From NCBI GenBank assembly GCA_021234155.1, contig JAJEKV010000035.1:11594407-11658406 (forward strand): a stretch of 64,000 bases of DNA, in the 5' to 3' direction. Under the pieces are notes generated by a model. It was not told where the DNA came from, made no database searches, and worked only from the letters and a program-made list of their open reading frames with translations. The translations under genes were made by a program, and so were the position numbers. Origin of the DNA: Isoetes taiwanensis. Taxonomy: Eukaryota > Streptophyta > Lycopodiopsida > Isoetales > Isoetaceae. Positions 44,200 through 55,384 of the stretch are shown here, piece after piece (position 1 is the stretch's first letter; each line of letters begins with the position of its first letter).

Positions 44200-47100
44200 A
44201 CCCTACTACCGGCCGATGAAAAAACCCCCACTTGGGAGGAAAAACCCTAACAGTAGGCTCTCAAATACCATGCCCCCGAAGAGCAAGTCCGGACGGCCAA
44301 ATCTGCGGGATGTAAGCTCCCGGTCAAGGCTACCATAGGTGATCGAAAGTAACTGCGGATGTAGCGTGTGTCGAGCATCTAAGATCGGTGTACACCGCTG
44401 ACATGGGCATATCTTTGGGCACCGCTGAGGGTATGGTGCTCATCCTCTATCACGTGTATCTCACAACACCGACATATCCTCTCCTCCCCGGGGGATCCCG
44501 TGCACCCATTCACCCCCAAAGACCTATTTCAATTCGAGGTAATGGGAACCCGTCCTTATGGCAGCAATAGCTCTCCGCTTTACGCACGTGAGATGTGTGC
44601 TTTCAAAACCGGATGGGGTCCATGCTCAAGGATGGGATTAATCTGGCGTGATAGTGCTCGTCTTTGGGCTTTGCAAGAGTAGAGGCATCCCACGGGGTGG
44701 CAAATAGCCCGCATCCAATTGCCCATTCGCAGCATCGAATGCGCGGTTGCCACCATCCGTTGGTAATCCATAGACCACCTCCTAAACCATCCCTTTACGA
44801 TTACTTTCGTGCCATACCCTCTTCACTGGGGCCCCTGCGTTAACAACACGGCTTGTGGGGGCAAGCGATGCTCATCCATCCCATCCTCCTTATGGAAGCA
44901 AGTAAGATGCTGCAAGATAGCGTAATCTTTGTAAAGGCCAAAACCCCGTCTCATACAACAAAATCTGATACAGTGCGGTGTCCTTCACTCCCAAGCTATA
45001 TGTCAAGAAAGCTTTACACCCTTTCCAACCTATCCCACGTGTTTTGCTAACTTCTGGCCCCAAACCTCCACCCCATATAGCAGCACCGCTCGACCAAAGC
45101 CCTAAACAGTGTGTGCTCTCCTCGCCCGATCCGCGAGATCTATCCGGCAACACGCGCTTTGCACGCATATAAAGCCTTCCAACACCGCGCGGCTCTCCCT
45201 CTCCACACACTCATCCCACAAAGATGTTAATAGTGAAATCAATTCCCGGATACTTGAAGCTCCGCACCATCTCCACTTTCTCACCCCCGTAATATAACTT
45301 TCTGGGATAGGGTGTTGCGCGGACAGATCGCGAGAAGCTTAGTTTTGTGCAAGTTCATCATCATTCCGTTGCCCCACGAACCCAACCGAGGGCATCCAAA
45401 TGCCGCTGCATACCGCTGGCCGTGTGTGGGCTAGCAAAGCTACATCATCCGCGATATAGTAATCGGCTCACGAGGTCGCCTCGGATAATTGCACCGGCTC
45501 CCCATGGTGCTGCATCCACATCTCCAAGCTATCAATGTACAACCCAAAAGTGTTGGAGACAACGGGCAGCCTTGCTTAACTCCCATAGTGCTAGCTACCC
45601 GATCTTCATAAGGCGGTCAAAGATGAATCCCATCATAAAGCTGGTGCACCCCATTCCCGCAACTCCTGTGGAACTTCGCAAAGTCTTGCAACCTCCGCCA
45701 CAAAGATGTCTCGGGGACGATTATCATATCGCCTTCTTAAAATCTACAAAGCAAAGAATACAAGTCTCATCACGATTCGGCTTGCCTCCATCAACACTCT
45801 CAAAGTGAAGATATGGTCGGGTCGGGAGTGAGTGGGGCGAAAGCCCGCTGGCCAATTGCTCGCACCCCCCTCCTCGCCCACTTAGTGAGTTTCTTCTCCA
45901 CCACCCCGCCAGGGAGCTTTGCAAACAGCGAAGCTTACCATAATCATCCGTAATTCGGCCGGCTCATCCGTATTACCAGCTTTATGCATGTGAACAACCT
46001 TACTAACCATCAACTCCCGGGAGCCCCTCGCCGAGCCCGGTTAATGATCACCGCCGGGGGCCCTACCACGGATGGGCCACCCCATTTCAACAGCTTCGCC
46101 TGCGGCCCCCAGAAATCCTTTTGCCTTGCCATTTGCCGGATGCCTGAGACCCTGCTGGACATCCTCCCGCGTGAGCTGCAGCACTTCTCCTACTTGATCC
46201 GGGACCCTAGCATTAGCTTTTGGGGGTCCATATAACTCCTGCAAGTGGTGCATCCATTGCTCCACACTTACATTACCAGCCACCTGGCGCTTCTGGTATA
46301 ACACCTTACGCTCCCCTTCTTGGCTTTTAGGAAGAGCTTATAGTCTTGCAGGGCCTATGGCCGCAACTGTGGATCTATGACCAAGCGCAGCTGGCTCTTT
46401 AGAGCCTTGCAATCAGCATCAAACCACGGGTTCTCAGGAAAATGCGCGGTGTCCCTCCTTGGAGGGCCCTTCACTACAAAGGAAGCCCCAGCCGCTGCAA
46501 GCAGCGCCCTCACCAGCCATGCACACCTGTCTTTGCAAGTCGCGTAAAGCTATCAAACCCACAGAACTCCCCGCACCAACACAGATTCATCTTTGTCCCT
46601 CGCCCGATAGCGTGGGATGTATGGTAACCCTCCACGCCCCCTTTGCGGTGTCTCCACTATTGAGTGCTCAAGGTAATCCAACACACTAACTCCCCCATCC
46701 TGCCTATCACTCCTGCAAGTAACACCCCCTGAGTGTGGCCATCGCTGCATACCATTACAATTACCATGTCAAAAACCGGCAGAGCTGGACCAGGATGCAC
46801 GCCAAATGGTCTAGCCACCATATCCCGGGGAGTGCCGTGTATCTTTGAATAGCGGCCGCTCTCAAGCCAAAGCGGATCAACATTAAGCGTCACCTTGAAG
46901 GTCACCGACCGCAAGCTACGCGCCGTCTGAGCATTGAAATCTCCTAGCAAAAACACCTGTCCCCTCGCTTGTCTATAGCGGTCTATGTCATCATACGCTT
47001 CCCTATACGGCATCCGGACATCCGTGGTTCGCATCATGTACTGGTAGAACTTAGAGCCCTGCATGGGGAATGTAGCGACTAGCAAGAAACAATGGGACAT

Positions 47101-47435
47101 GACCGGACTCTAATACCATTACCCACATGTAGCGGTTAAATGCATCAAACTTCTGAAGTGTTGATCTTGCATGCTAAAGGCGTCCCCTAAAGTAGCAAAG
47201 CCACTCCACTTTGTACCAGCGTCGCCATGGCGCCATTAGCAAGTGAGAAATCTGCGATATCCTCGAATGTATGGCAATCGATGCCCTTCATACTCCCATG
47301 TCTCCTGCGGAGGAAGGCGATGTCCATGTCTGCCGCGATCCCATTCAAGCCACCGCCCTTACGCCACGGGGAAGCCCCTACAATTCCGAAACAATGCGAA
47401 GACACTTTCCCTATCTTTTGCGGTCGTGGACCCAT
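44200..47435 (-). pseudogene. LINE ORF2: endonuclease and reverse transcriptase
   Basis: ORF2 encodes the endonuclease and RT that carry out target-primed reverse transcription. Endonuclease: frames 47435-47187 and 47100-46657 include HCFGIVGASPW and the motif LLGDFNAQTA near 46926-46950. RT: CFVDFKKA near 45727-45760, and the catalytic YIADD at 45444-45458 followed by VALLAHT in a frame ending with VGQRNDDELAQN. The C-terminal region near 44580-44771 reads MVATAHSMLRMGNW, the position of the conserved 'IASIRTG..LRIE.GRW' block in the other copies. The many frameshifts make it inactive as written; small sequencing indels could contribute. Confidence 0.75.
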
Positions 47436-48694
47436 CCGAAAGTGCCCGAGGACGATGTTGTGGTTGGAATAACTTGGGCAGCCTGCTGATGGGACCCTGA
47501 TGGATGTGCTGCAGTTGTGGAAGGCCTCAATCCGCCCTCTCCCTGGCCTGCCTGGCCTGATGCCCCTGGACCGCTCTGCCCCTGCGACGCAGCTGTTCGT
47601 GGGAGTGCTGCCTCCGCAACTGTCTGACGAGGAGGCACATATACCTTCATCTTGCCATTAACCAAACCAGCAGCCCCTCCAGCTTGTCGAATCTCTCTTA
47701 TCTTGACCAACTCTTGGCTTCTTTCCCGTTGTTGCAGTGGCGTGAGATCCAGATCCAGGTATATGGACGTACCTTTCAAGCGACTGGTGCGGTGCAACAA
47801 CAAAGATTTTGCCTCCCAATCCAAGACTGCAAACTTAACTAGCCGAGGTCTCATGCTCGGTCCTCCGACCCTGATTGGACTCTTGATAACCAAATACTCA
47901 GTGGAGCTTTGCAAGTACCGGGTGGTAAGCTTACCTACAGCAAATCCTCGCCTTGCTCCTCCGGCAATCCCCGCAAGACAATAAGGTTGAGGCGGCGTGC
48001 ACGGATGTCTTGCTCCTCACGGCACCGCGATTCCCCTCGAGCCACCTCGGCCTCTGGTATGGGGGGTGCTGGTGCAGACGACTATGGTGCACTCCGGACT
48101 CGTTGCACCTCCATTCGGAGGTCCTGCATCTCTTGCTGTAAGTGGGCCATATGGTTCTCTATATGTGAGCATCTTCCTGACATCTCCTGCCTATCTGCCT
48201 TTGCTTCATCAAGGAATTGAGAGCTGCCCGCACCACTTCCACATCCTTTTCCTTAGCATCTATCCCACCAGCCATGCTTGTGACTTGTACAATCATTCGC
48301 GGAACCCCTTCATGTCAGCCCGTGCTTGCGCCATGTCTTCCATCCACTGCTGGTGGACCTTATCCAAGCGGTGCCCCGTCTCCATGACTAGCTGCGTTGT
48401 TGTTTGTATCTCCCCTCTTATCTGGTCATTAGCCTTTTGGGCTCCCCTGCAATCATAATACCCGAGCCGAACTTCCACAAGGGAAATTCGCTCCTTCTGT
48501 TGGAGGAGCTGCTTCTTGAGCGCAGCCCCTGGCAGATGGTCCCGTGATGCCTCCAAGCTTGCCCGCAGCACGGGGAACCGGCCGTTCTGGCCAAACCCCA
48601 TTGCCTCAGCCTGTGATACCTGCTCTGATGGGGACGAGGTATCCAAATTGCGGGCTCTTTTCTTCAACACATGCATGCTGTCAGGGGTCGCCAT
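47411..48694 (-). pseudogene. LINE ORF1 protein
   Basis: ORF1 proteins of L1-type LINEs bind and chaperone element RNA. The N-terminal frame (48694-48293) begins MATPDSMHVLKKRARNLD, includes a basic patch, then a coiled-coil-prone region (LLQQKERISLVEVRLGYY, HRLDKVHQQWMEDMAQARAD) and stops at 48293. A second frame (47914-47411) holds the RNA-binding-like part: SLLLHRTSRLKGTSIYLDLDLTPLQQ..., IREIRQAGGAAGLVNGKMKVYVP. The same core occurs in the LINE at the right edge of the window. At least one shift or stop separates the two parts. Confidence 0.7.
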
Positions 48695-48786
48695 AGAGGG
48701 CCGGGACTTTCAGGTGGATTCCGGCGACTAAAACAGAGAAAACACCATACAAAAGATAGCATTGACATAATGGGATTTTGTCAAAA

Positions 48787-49226
48787 AATCGCATTGACAT
48801 AAATTTCTAAGGGACTCACATGAATATGCAGCTCCACTTGAATGGGTGTCAATGAGAACCCAAACCTGCCTCTTCAACACATGTACTCCTTATTCCAATG
48901 ACCTGCAAGAGTAATAGGTTGTTTGAAATAACAAAAAAAAGCTATGTCATACTAATTCAATGTTATCTGAAAATGCATAAGCGCTAATATAAGCCAACAC
49001 AGTGGACAAATAGTCGTGGCCACATAGAAACATATCCATAAAGTCTCAGGATACGGGAGAAAAAGTTGCAGCAGAATACACATCTTCACTAACCTAAGTA
49101 AATCAAGAGCAAGCAGAGTTTTATCTTAAGGATGCACATCAATGCAAATGACTTAAATTAATAAATTCCTGGACATGATCGCTATGCTAAAGTGAGGATG
49201 GCAGTCTGACTCCTTCACATTGGTCT
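48787..49226. other. Short spacer between LINE and hAT element
   Basis: AT-rich, with no gene. It contains the LINE target duplication at its left edge and the hAT target duplication at its right edge. Confidence 0.6.
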
Positions 49227-49234
49227 GAACTTAT

Positions 49235-49650
49235 CAGGGATAGGTTCTATACGTACAAAATTAAAATTCCTGACGTATAAAGTCAAAAAATACGTATTTT
49301 TTAATAAAATACGTATTTAACGATATAAAACCTCTCCCGTAGGAAAAAAAAAAAAAATTTCGCGTCTGACGCCAAAGATTCGAAAAGCGTCTGTGAAAAA
49401 ACCAGCGTCTGAATATCGACTTTTTGCGTCGCAAAAGTACAGACCTGACTTTTCGACGCCGAAAAACTTGATTCAGCGCCAGACGCGAAGTTTTTTCACG
49501 ACGCGGCTTTAAGCAGCTTTCGGCGTCACGCGAAACCGGGGCGATGTTCGACGCCTGCGATTTTTCACGCGTTCACAGACGCTGAAAAAGTTTTCAGCGT
49601 CTGTGACGCTGAATCAAGTTTTCGGCGTCGCGAAATTTTTTTATATTTCT
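49235..49650. repeat. hAT left subterminal region, GCGTC-rich
   Basis: After a ~120-bp AT-rich end with repeated 'atacgtat' motifs, about a dozen GCGTC or GACGC pentamers occur within about 49360-49630, several paired as short palindromes such as 'agcgtctgtgacgct'. Subterminal arrays of short motifs are transposase-binding sites in hAT elements; that role here is inferred. Confidence 0.7.
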
Positions 49651-50880
49651 TGGTAGCGGATTCAGTTTTTATACCGCCAAAAGGTAATTTGCTGCGCCCA
49701 ACCTTGCAATTTGCCACCCAAAACCTTTTTTTTTTTGTTTTTCTTAGTTTTTAGGTTTTTTTTGTTGTTTTTTGATAGGTAGGCCAGGTTAGGTCCGCAG
49801 TTAGGCCCCCGCCTGTTGCCCCCCTGTGTAAGGGGCGTAACGATGGTGAGTGCCTTGTTCTGTGGGCTGAGCTTGGCCTATTTTAGAAAAAAAAAATAAT
49901 AATAACAATTTAAGCAAATAATAATTCAAGAGTAAAGTAAAAAAAAAGAAAACCAAAGAAGAAAAGAAATTGGTTGCCTTCCCTTAAACGACAACTGAGA
50001 GGGCTTTTTTAGGGTCGCGTGTTGCTAAGAGCATAGGCATGCCCCTTGCCTGGTATTGCCGCATTTATTTGCGCCATGCCGAGGGTGGGTGGCACTGCTG
50101 AAGCTTAAGGCAACTAGGGTCATCCTTTATTAGGAGTATAACCCTCGCCTGACGCCGTTGTTGGCCTTGGTCACGCGGTGTCGAAAGGTGTGCGTTGTAC
50201 TTTTATTAAGGGTTAGAAGAATGTTTTATTAATTCACACCCTAGTTCCTGATGGTGTTGTTGATGAAAGTCCGACACTAATATAGGAACTGGCGTATGTT
50301 TTGATAAGCATTCGATTGGTCTCGTCTTTTGAAAAAAAAGCATGACACGGGGACAAGTGCAATGCATTTAAAACTTGCTAGCCTTGCATTTTGGCGATGG
50401 GCTGGGCTATAGATCATAAATCGTGTTTTGGTCCTTTTATTTGTTACCCTATAATTGGCCTTGCACATACATACTCATGTTAGGGTCTTAGTGTAGGAAT
50501 AGGAAGCGTAAAATTAGCGTTTTGTTTTGGTTAGAGTGAGTTGATTTACCCTCATGTGCTAAGCACTAAATTCAAAGTTTTATCTTTGCTTGACTTGTAG
50601 GTGTTCTTTGTTGTCGGTTGTGTATTATCGCCTTGATCGCATTTTGCTAGTCGCTAGACAATCCTTTAAAACAAGCGATATGACTTCAAGAGAGAGCGGA
50701 AGTTAACTTGCAACCAAATGTGGCATTAGTGTCTCGGATAGAGCCAAAGCGTCTCAAACCACAGACTCTGAGCTGCAACTTTGAGTCATCTTCGCAAAGA
50801 TTTGCCCGGCGTAGAAAAAAGAAGTAGACCACAACAAGCATGGTCTACTTTGAGACCAGATTTTATGAACTGGTTGTGTA
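49651..50880. other. hAT interior, no gene recognised
   Basis: T-rich and G-rich tracts, no known protein. It may be 5' non-coding sequence of the cargo gene that starts near 50840. Confidence 0.4.
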
Positions 50881-50887
50881 ATCGGCT

Positions 50888-51232
50888 ATGCAATGCCTCA
50901 CTCAAGATTTGGAATTGATTACCGGCGCCGAGGAAGGATGGCTAGACTACCATGCAGGGCTGGTAAAAGATGCCGAGAGGGCTTTTAAGCTTCGAATGAT
51001 GGAGCTAGAGCCTGCAAAGAGTGAGCAAGAGAGGTATACATGGATAGTGGGTAATATCAGCCGCACTACCGGCAATATGATCCGCGAAGTTGCAAATTTG
51101 AGTAGTCATCGCTTGAGGCTAGAGCTGAAAGAAAAAGCCAAACACATGGAATGCGGCATGGACCAACAGAAAATTGAAGAAAGAAGCCCATCAACCCCCA
51201 TCTTGTTAAGAAAGTGTTGGCACAAACCATAA
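50888..51232 (+). CDS. Cargo ORF upstream of the kinase-like domain
   Basis: 114 codons starting MQCLTQDLELITGAEEGWLDYHAG, rich in charged residues and predicted helical (RAFKLRMMELEPAKSEQERYTW, HRLRLELKEKAKHMECGMDQQK). I recognise no family. It is on the same strand and ~80 bp before the frame that leads into the kinase P-loop at 51344, so it may be the N-terminal region of the same gene. An upstream in-frame stop at 50880 follows a possible earlier start (MVYFETRFYELVV). Confidence 0.35.
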   Translation: MQCLTQDLELITGAEEGWLDYHAGLVKDAERAFKLRMMELEPAKSEQERYTWIVGNISRTTGNMIREVANLSSHRLRLELKEKAKHMECGMDQQKIEERSPSTPILLRKCWHKP

Positions 51233-51310
51233 AAGCTAAACGTCTGGTGAGGCAGGATAGGGGAGTGGGAAGCTCGTAGAAGAGCGGATGCTAAGACTAC
51301 TTGGTTTGCC

Positions 51311-52375
51311 ATGGTAGACTCATCACAAATAATAAGCAGGACAACAATTGGTTACGGTTCATATGGCGCGATGTACAAGTGCAATATTTTAGGGTCTAGT
51401 TTTATTAAGGATGAACCTTATTGTGTAAAACTTCAACATAATAATTTTCAGTCTAGTCTGAGAACCCAATAAGTTAGTGGAAGCTATCTTTGAAGAACAT
51501 GAGGGAGTCGGGGAATGCAAGTTAGGCATGGGTGTATCATCTGTTTGCATTGGTAGCACAACCGCCTAGAAAGACAAGGCTTAATTTTCCCATTTTGGAA
51601 TGGAGGTTAGTTGGCAACCTTCTTCACAAGTCATGGGTCCAATGCCTTTCTTGAGCTTGCATTTAAGAAGTTGGGAGCTGTCCCCGAGTTGAGACGGACT
51701 TGAGGCTGCTTGAGGAGCCTTGAGAAAGAAAAGAATTATTTGTTGCATCTAGGGTTGGGGACTTAGCAATGTCATTACATGGCGGACTCACAAAAGCTCC
51801 ATCAAGAAAGATATTTGCATATGGACTTGCATCCGGGCAATATATTGCTCCATTTTGATTATGGAAAGGAGAAGGGATGTATTAATCCTCAGTACGTATA
51901 CATTGGCATTTGTGATTGGGGTGAATCGGGTTGATCCACGAGGCGGTGGAGGTAAAAGCGATGGCATTACAAGGGTATGGATGGCGAAGGTAAGAAAAGA
52001 ATTGAGATGGAAAGGGCCAGGCATCCATATATGCATGATGATCTTTTTTTGGTAGTGGCTCGAAGGCGGTGCACGCAAGGGTTGACTTTGATTTACACGG
52101 GCAGCGTACATTGTCTACTACTTAGGCGACTTTGCTAGTAAGCACTCCTACATGGAGTCAATAGGAAACTTGGAGCAGCAAGGCAAGCATCGGAGAATGT
52201 GCGACTATTTGAAACATTGCGTTGAGTCGCCAATGAGGGACAAAACACGAAAATTTGATATGGCCCGACTACTTGACACAATCGGGGGCGATTTTCATTG
52301 CTCTCCAATTCCGTGCGAGGCCACAATTGGAATCAGTTGGATTCTTCAACTTGGCGAGGTGGCGGCGATGCATTA
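51311..52375 (+). pseudogene. Protein-kinase-like domain carried by hAT
   Basis: Kinase landmarks appear in order, in shifted frames. The glycine-rich loop TIGYGSYGAMYKC is at 51344-51382, with YCVKLQH (Lys strand) ~25 residues later. An alpha-C-like segment KLVEAIFEEHEGVGECKLGMG is at about 51470-51535. The catalytic loop is HMDLHPGNILL (51818-51850; Asp 51824-51826, Asn 51839-51841) and the metal-binding motif DWG replaces DFG (51914-51922), in ICDWGESG. The C-lobe segment YLKHCVESPMRD...FDMARLLDTIG is at about 52207-52290. At least two frameshifts and stops interrupt it, so it is a pseudogene unless spliced. HMD for HRD and DWG for DFG are atypical. Kinases are not part of the hAT machinery, so this is probably a captured host gene. 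Confidence 0.65.
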
Positions 52376-52379
52376 GACC

Positions 52380-53700
52380 AAGCTGGTCCTAGTCACGCCT
52401 AAGCGTGCATATTCACTTACATTCAAACATCCTTGTATTACATAATATTCCAACTAAATTCATTAAACACTTATCGATGCTATTTGAAAGATTATTGTCT
52501 ATGTGTGTTGTGTAGCTTAGTTTTCCTTTTTAGTGTGTTTTTGTGTTATTTATTCTATGCTTTTTATATGTCGCGACTATCGAACATTATAAAGACAAGA
52601 AGTCAAAACACACCTATACAAGTCGGTCCGGTGCACCTATAGAAGTCAGCGGTCCAAATTATGTCCCACGAGCGGGGCCGAAGAATTGAATCGACCCACG
52701 GAATGTGGGTGCGTCGTCGAGCAGCGGATCAGCATGGATTTTTGGGTTCCCTCTAATTTGAGGACCCCCTCTACTCGATCTCCTTGGCATGAAGGGTTGG
52801 AGAAACGAGCTTGAGATGTCATTTGCTTTCGGCAAATGGAGAGAGCGGCGGCACATGCAAGGGCGAATGAGTTTTCGCCGCAGCGAGTTAAGAAAGGTTG
52901 CGTCGGCGATGGATGAAGTTTCAAAGAGGGATAATTGCACCATCACGAGGGTGCATAATGTAGGCTGGCGGGCGGGGGCACGGCTATTGTCCAAGTGGAG
53001 CGGACTACGACGATGTAATCACAAATTTGGACAAGAATGAGTTTGAAAGTGAGTGGCCTAGTAGGCGGGGTAAGTATAAGGCTCACGAGTGCAAGAATCT
53101 TTGTGGTTCGAGCAAAAAGCGGTCGGCGTCATGTCCAAGTGAAGGGACATTTACCCCACAAATCCGAGTTTAGTAAGAGTTTTTTGGCGACAAAGTATAC
53201 TACGAGCTTGTGAAGGAAGTGCCCGTAAATTATGGGAGTAGGAAATGGAGGCAAGGAAGCGGTAGTGGCGGCCACGAAGAGGGTCAAGCTATTGGAAGAT
53301 AGCGAGAGTGGGCCACATGGTGAGCCCATCACCATTACATACCTTGTTCTTTGGCTATCCAACTTTTGAGGTGGCAGGGGGGGGCCGCGGTGGAGCCGTG
53401 AATGACCTTGTGGATATTCCTGCCCAACTAGAGAATGAGAGAAGTCGAACCTAACACTTTCTCGAAGAGAATATTCGCTTGAAGGACCCGTGCCGATGGG
53501 TATGACAAGATGGCGGCTGAATTAGAGGGCGCTAAACGGCAACTAGCGGCATTAAACGAGGGAGGCAACGGTCCTTAGAAAAACAACGAGCACTTGCGCA
53601 ATTTGACCAGATCGTTAGACTCGACCCTTTTAGGGTGACTTGAGAGGTCGATATCCTATCTCCCTCAGCGGTATTTGTATGAGAGTCGATTGGGAAGAGC
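52380..53700 (+). other. hAT cargo, unrecognised coding-like sequence
   Basis: GC content and amino-acid composition remain coding-like. 52789-53040 (83 codons, MKGWRNELEMSFAFGKW...) is basic and unrecognised. At about 53510-53570 a short coiled-coil-like segment MAAELEGAKRQLAALNEG is readable. Possibly the linker of one long captured gene between the kinase-like and RING-like parts. Confidence 0.3.
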
Positions 53701-53720
53701 TAAAGGTTGTTGATTACAGA

Positions 53721-53920
53721 CATTGCCAATTTTGTGGTGACAACCCCACGCGAGGGTGGGCTGGTACACTCTAGGGTGTGGGCATCGTATGCACATGCGA
53801 TGTGTTCTTGATTGGATGTTGCAAAGCCGCTTACGTCCAACCTTGCAAGGCGGATGGATTTTTCCCCGAGTTACAATATGCCATATTTAATATGCAAGGT
53901 CGCATGCCGGCGTTGCCACA
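53721..53920 (+). pseudogene. RING-H2-like zinc-binding motif in hAT cargo
   Basis: HCQFCGDNPTRGWAGTL is read from 53721, then after a 2-nt shift CGHRMHMRCVLDWMLQSRL (about 53777-53833). This fits C-x2-C-x(~14)-C-x-H-x2-H-x2-C, the first six ligands of a RING-H2 finger. A CRRC at 53905-53916 could supply the last pair. RING-H2 proteins are usually E3 ubiquitin ligases. The frame is broken, so this is a relic or a spliced or mis-sequenced gene. The assignment rests on cysteine/histidine spacing only. Confidence 0.4.
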
Positions 53921-54894
53921 TTTGACCGCTCGCGCGGGAGGGATGGGCGGATGCACACTTTTCAAACCTTTGCGAGATGGAATTGTGGAGGGTGGAGGAG
54001 CCGCGTGAAGGAGAGCGATGCCCGGACATTATTAACCAGTTCTTACCACCACCTCGAGGGCCTTGGGGTGATTATATTGATCCAAATGACCAATGAAAAT
54101 GAGATATTACATTTTTAGACATGCCAAATTTTGACTGTATCATTTTGTGAATGGCGGGTATAATGGCGTTATTTCAAACAAGGTGTAATGATGTTATCAA
54201 AGGATCGAGTAGTGCTCATAGTAAAAGCATCGAGACTTCCAAATCGCTCTTTAAGTTTTACGTTTGACGAGTAAAGGCATTGAGACTTCCCAATCTCTTT
54301 TATCTGGCTTAGTCTCTTTTGTTTGTCCTCTTTGCTCACCACGGCTCACCACTTTGCTGAGTCTCCTTCGTTTCCTGTTTATCGTATCTAATTTGCCCCC
54401 TAGGATGACATCGCTCACTCAGGTGGCGAATTAGATACGTTAAGCAGAAACTTCAAAAGGAGTAAGCCAAAGGCACCCTCTTGGATGGTCATGGTTGGAT
54501 GGTGAGTGAGTCAAAACATCTGCACACGCAACCCTCTTGAATGGTTGTCAGGTCACCAGGCCTTATATTCTCCATGGCAAACAATATAGACTTCTCGAAA
54601 TTCTTGTTACCTCCTTTAGAAGGAAGCGAGCTTTGCTCTCACTCTCTTTTAGTGTCTACGTGTCAATGTATCTTAGATACTTTGCTAGGTTATATTACAC
54701 AAAGGCAGCGCAAAATGGGGGTCGGAGCAGAAATCGTTCGTTCTAGAGGAGGTTACAAGGTTTTTGAGTACTCTATTTTTATTGTGGCCACGGAGGATAT
54801 AAGGCCTAGTGGTTGCTTGCGATTCTGTGGGTTCATTAGATGTTAGTGATTGAAGCAAGCTTTGACTCCTGAATTCAAGCATCGAGACTTCCCG

Positions 54895-54980
54895 TTTTTT
54901 TCTTTCCCCGGCTCTTTGGGCAATGTAGCTTAGTTTACATGCTAAGTTCCATTGTCCAAAGAGCCGGGGAAAGAAAGGGG
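54895..54980. repeat. Strong hairpin inside hAT module 1
   Basis: 'tctttccccggctctttggg' (54899-54918) pairs with 'ccaaagagccggggaaaga' (54957-54975), continuing inward through CAATG/CATTG and TTAGTTTACATGCTAA. A diverged copy is at about 55822-55892 with compensating changes (cctcctctttggg against caaagagggg). Confidence 0.8.
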
Positions 54981-55033
54981 GGACGCTCGATGCACGACCC
55001 AGTCTCGGGCGTCGGGTGAGGCGCACTCTAATT

Positions 55034-55384
55034 TCAAGCCAAAGTGGTGCACAGGCGTTGTCCATCTATATAGTGGGCATTAGGCACCAAATCATGGAAC
55101 ATCCTAACTCCTTCTATTGATGGAGAACCTTGAGCATCACTATGACTTGAAATTGGAGGACGCGTCACGTTAACTTTGGTACGCCAAATCGGCATTTGGA
55201 TGCCATCGGGACCTATAATTTGTACCTCCATTCCTTTGGGTGGCACATGCCATGCAAACCCATTTGGGTATTCAGCGCATGTGCCACCCAGAGGAATAAA
55301 TGCAATTATAGGTCGAATAACATTCAAAGCCCAATTTGGCATACCGAAGTGTCTACATAACATTTTGGGGGTTGCCGGCCGCAT
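55034..55384 (-). other. Repeated reading frame in hAT module
   Basis: A 116-codon minus-strand frame contains FGMPNWALNVIRPIIAF, PNGFAWHVPPKGMEVQIIGPDGIQMPIWR. The same peptide core recurs in the third module copy (56422-56880), where it follows a frame with LVPKSNNFGMPNWALNVIRPIIAF. Conservation of the protein reading across two copies is suggestive of former coding, but part of it overlaps a hairpin ('gggtggcacatg'/'catgtgccaccc'). I do not recognise the family. Confidence 0.3.

Larger units (their letters stand above)
44067..48775 (-). mobile_element. LINE retrotransposon, ~4.7 kb, frameshifted
   Basis: Minus-strand element: ORF1 starts at 48694, ORF2 follows and the 3' end is at 44067. 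The 3' tail is (CCTT)n (seen as GGAA repeats at 44067-44086). The 3' UTR has the family motif 'ctccgtggacgttaaaa'. An 11-bp direct repeat TTTTGTCAAAA flanks it at 44056-44066 and 48776-48786, consistent with a target-site duplication. It is therefore probably complete, but ORF2 is broken into many frames. Related ORF1 is at 62620-64000. Confidence 0.8.

Noticed and set aside
45347-48458. Several plus-strand ORFs of 100-153 codons
   Set aside because: They are antisense shadows of the minus-strand LINE.
54537-54846. Plus-strand ORFs in the hAT module (69 and 101 codons)
   Set aside because: The two frames overlap each other, and in the other module copies the same positions carry frame-breaking indels.
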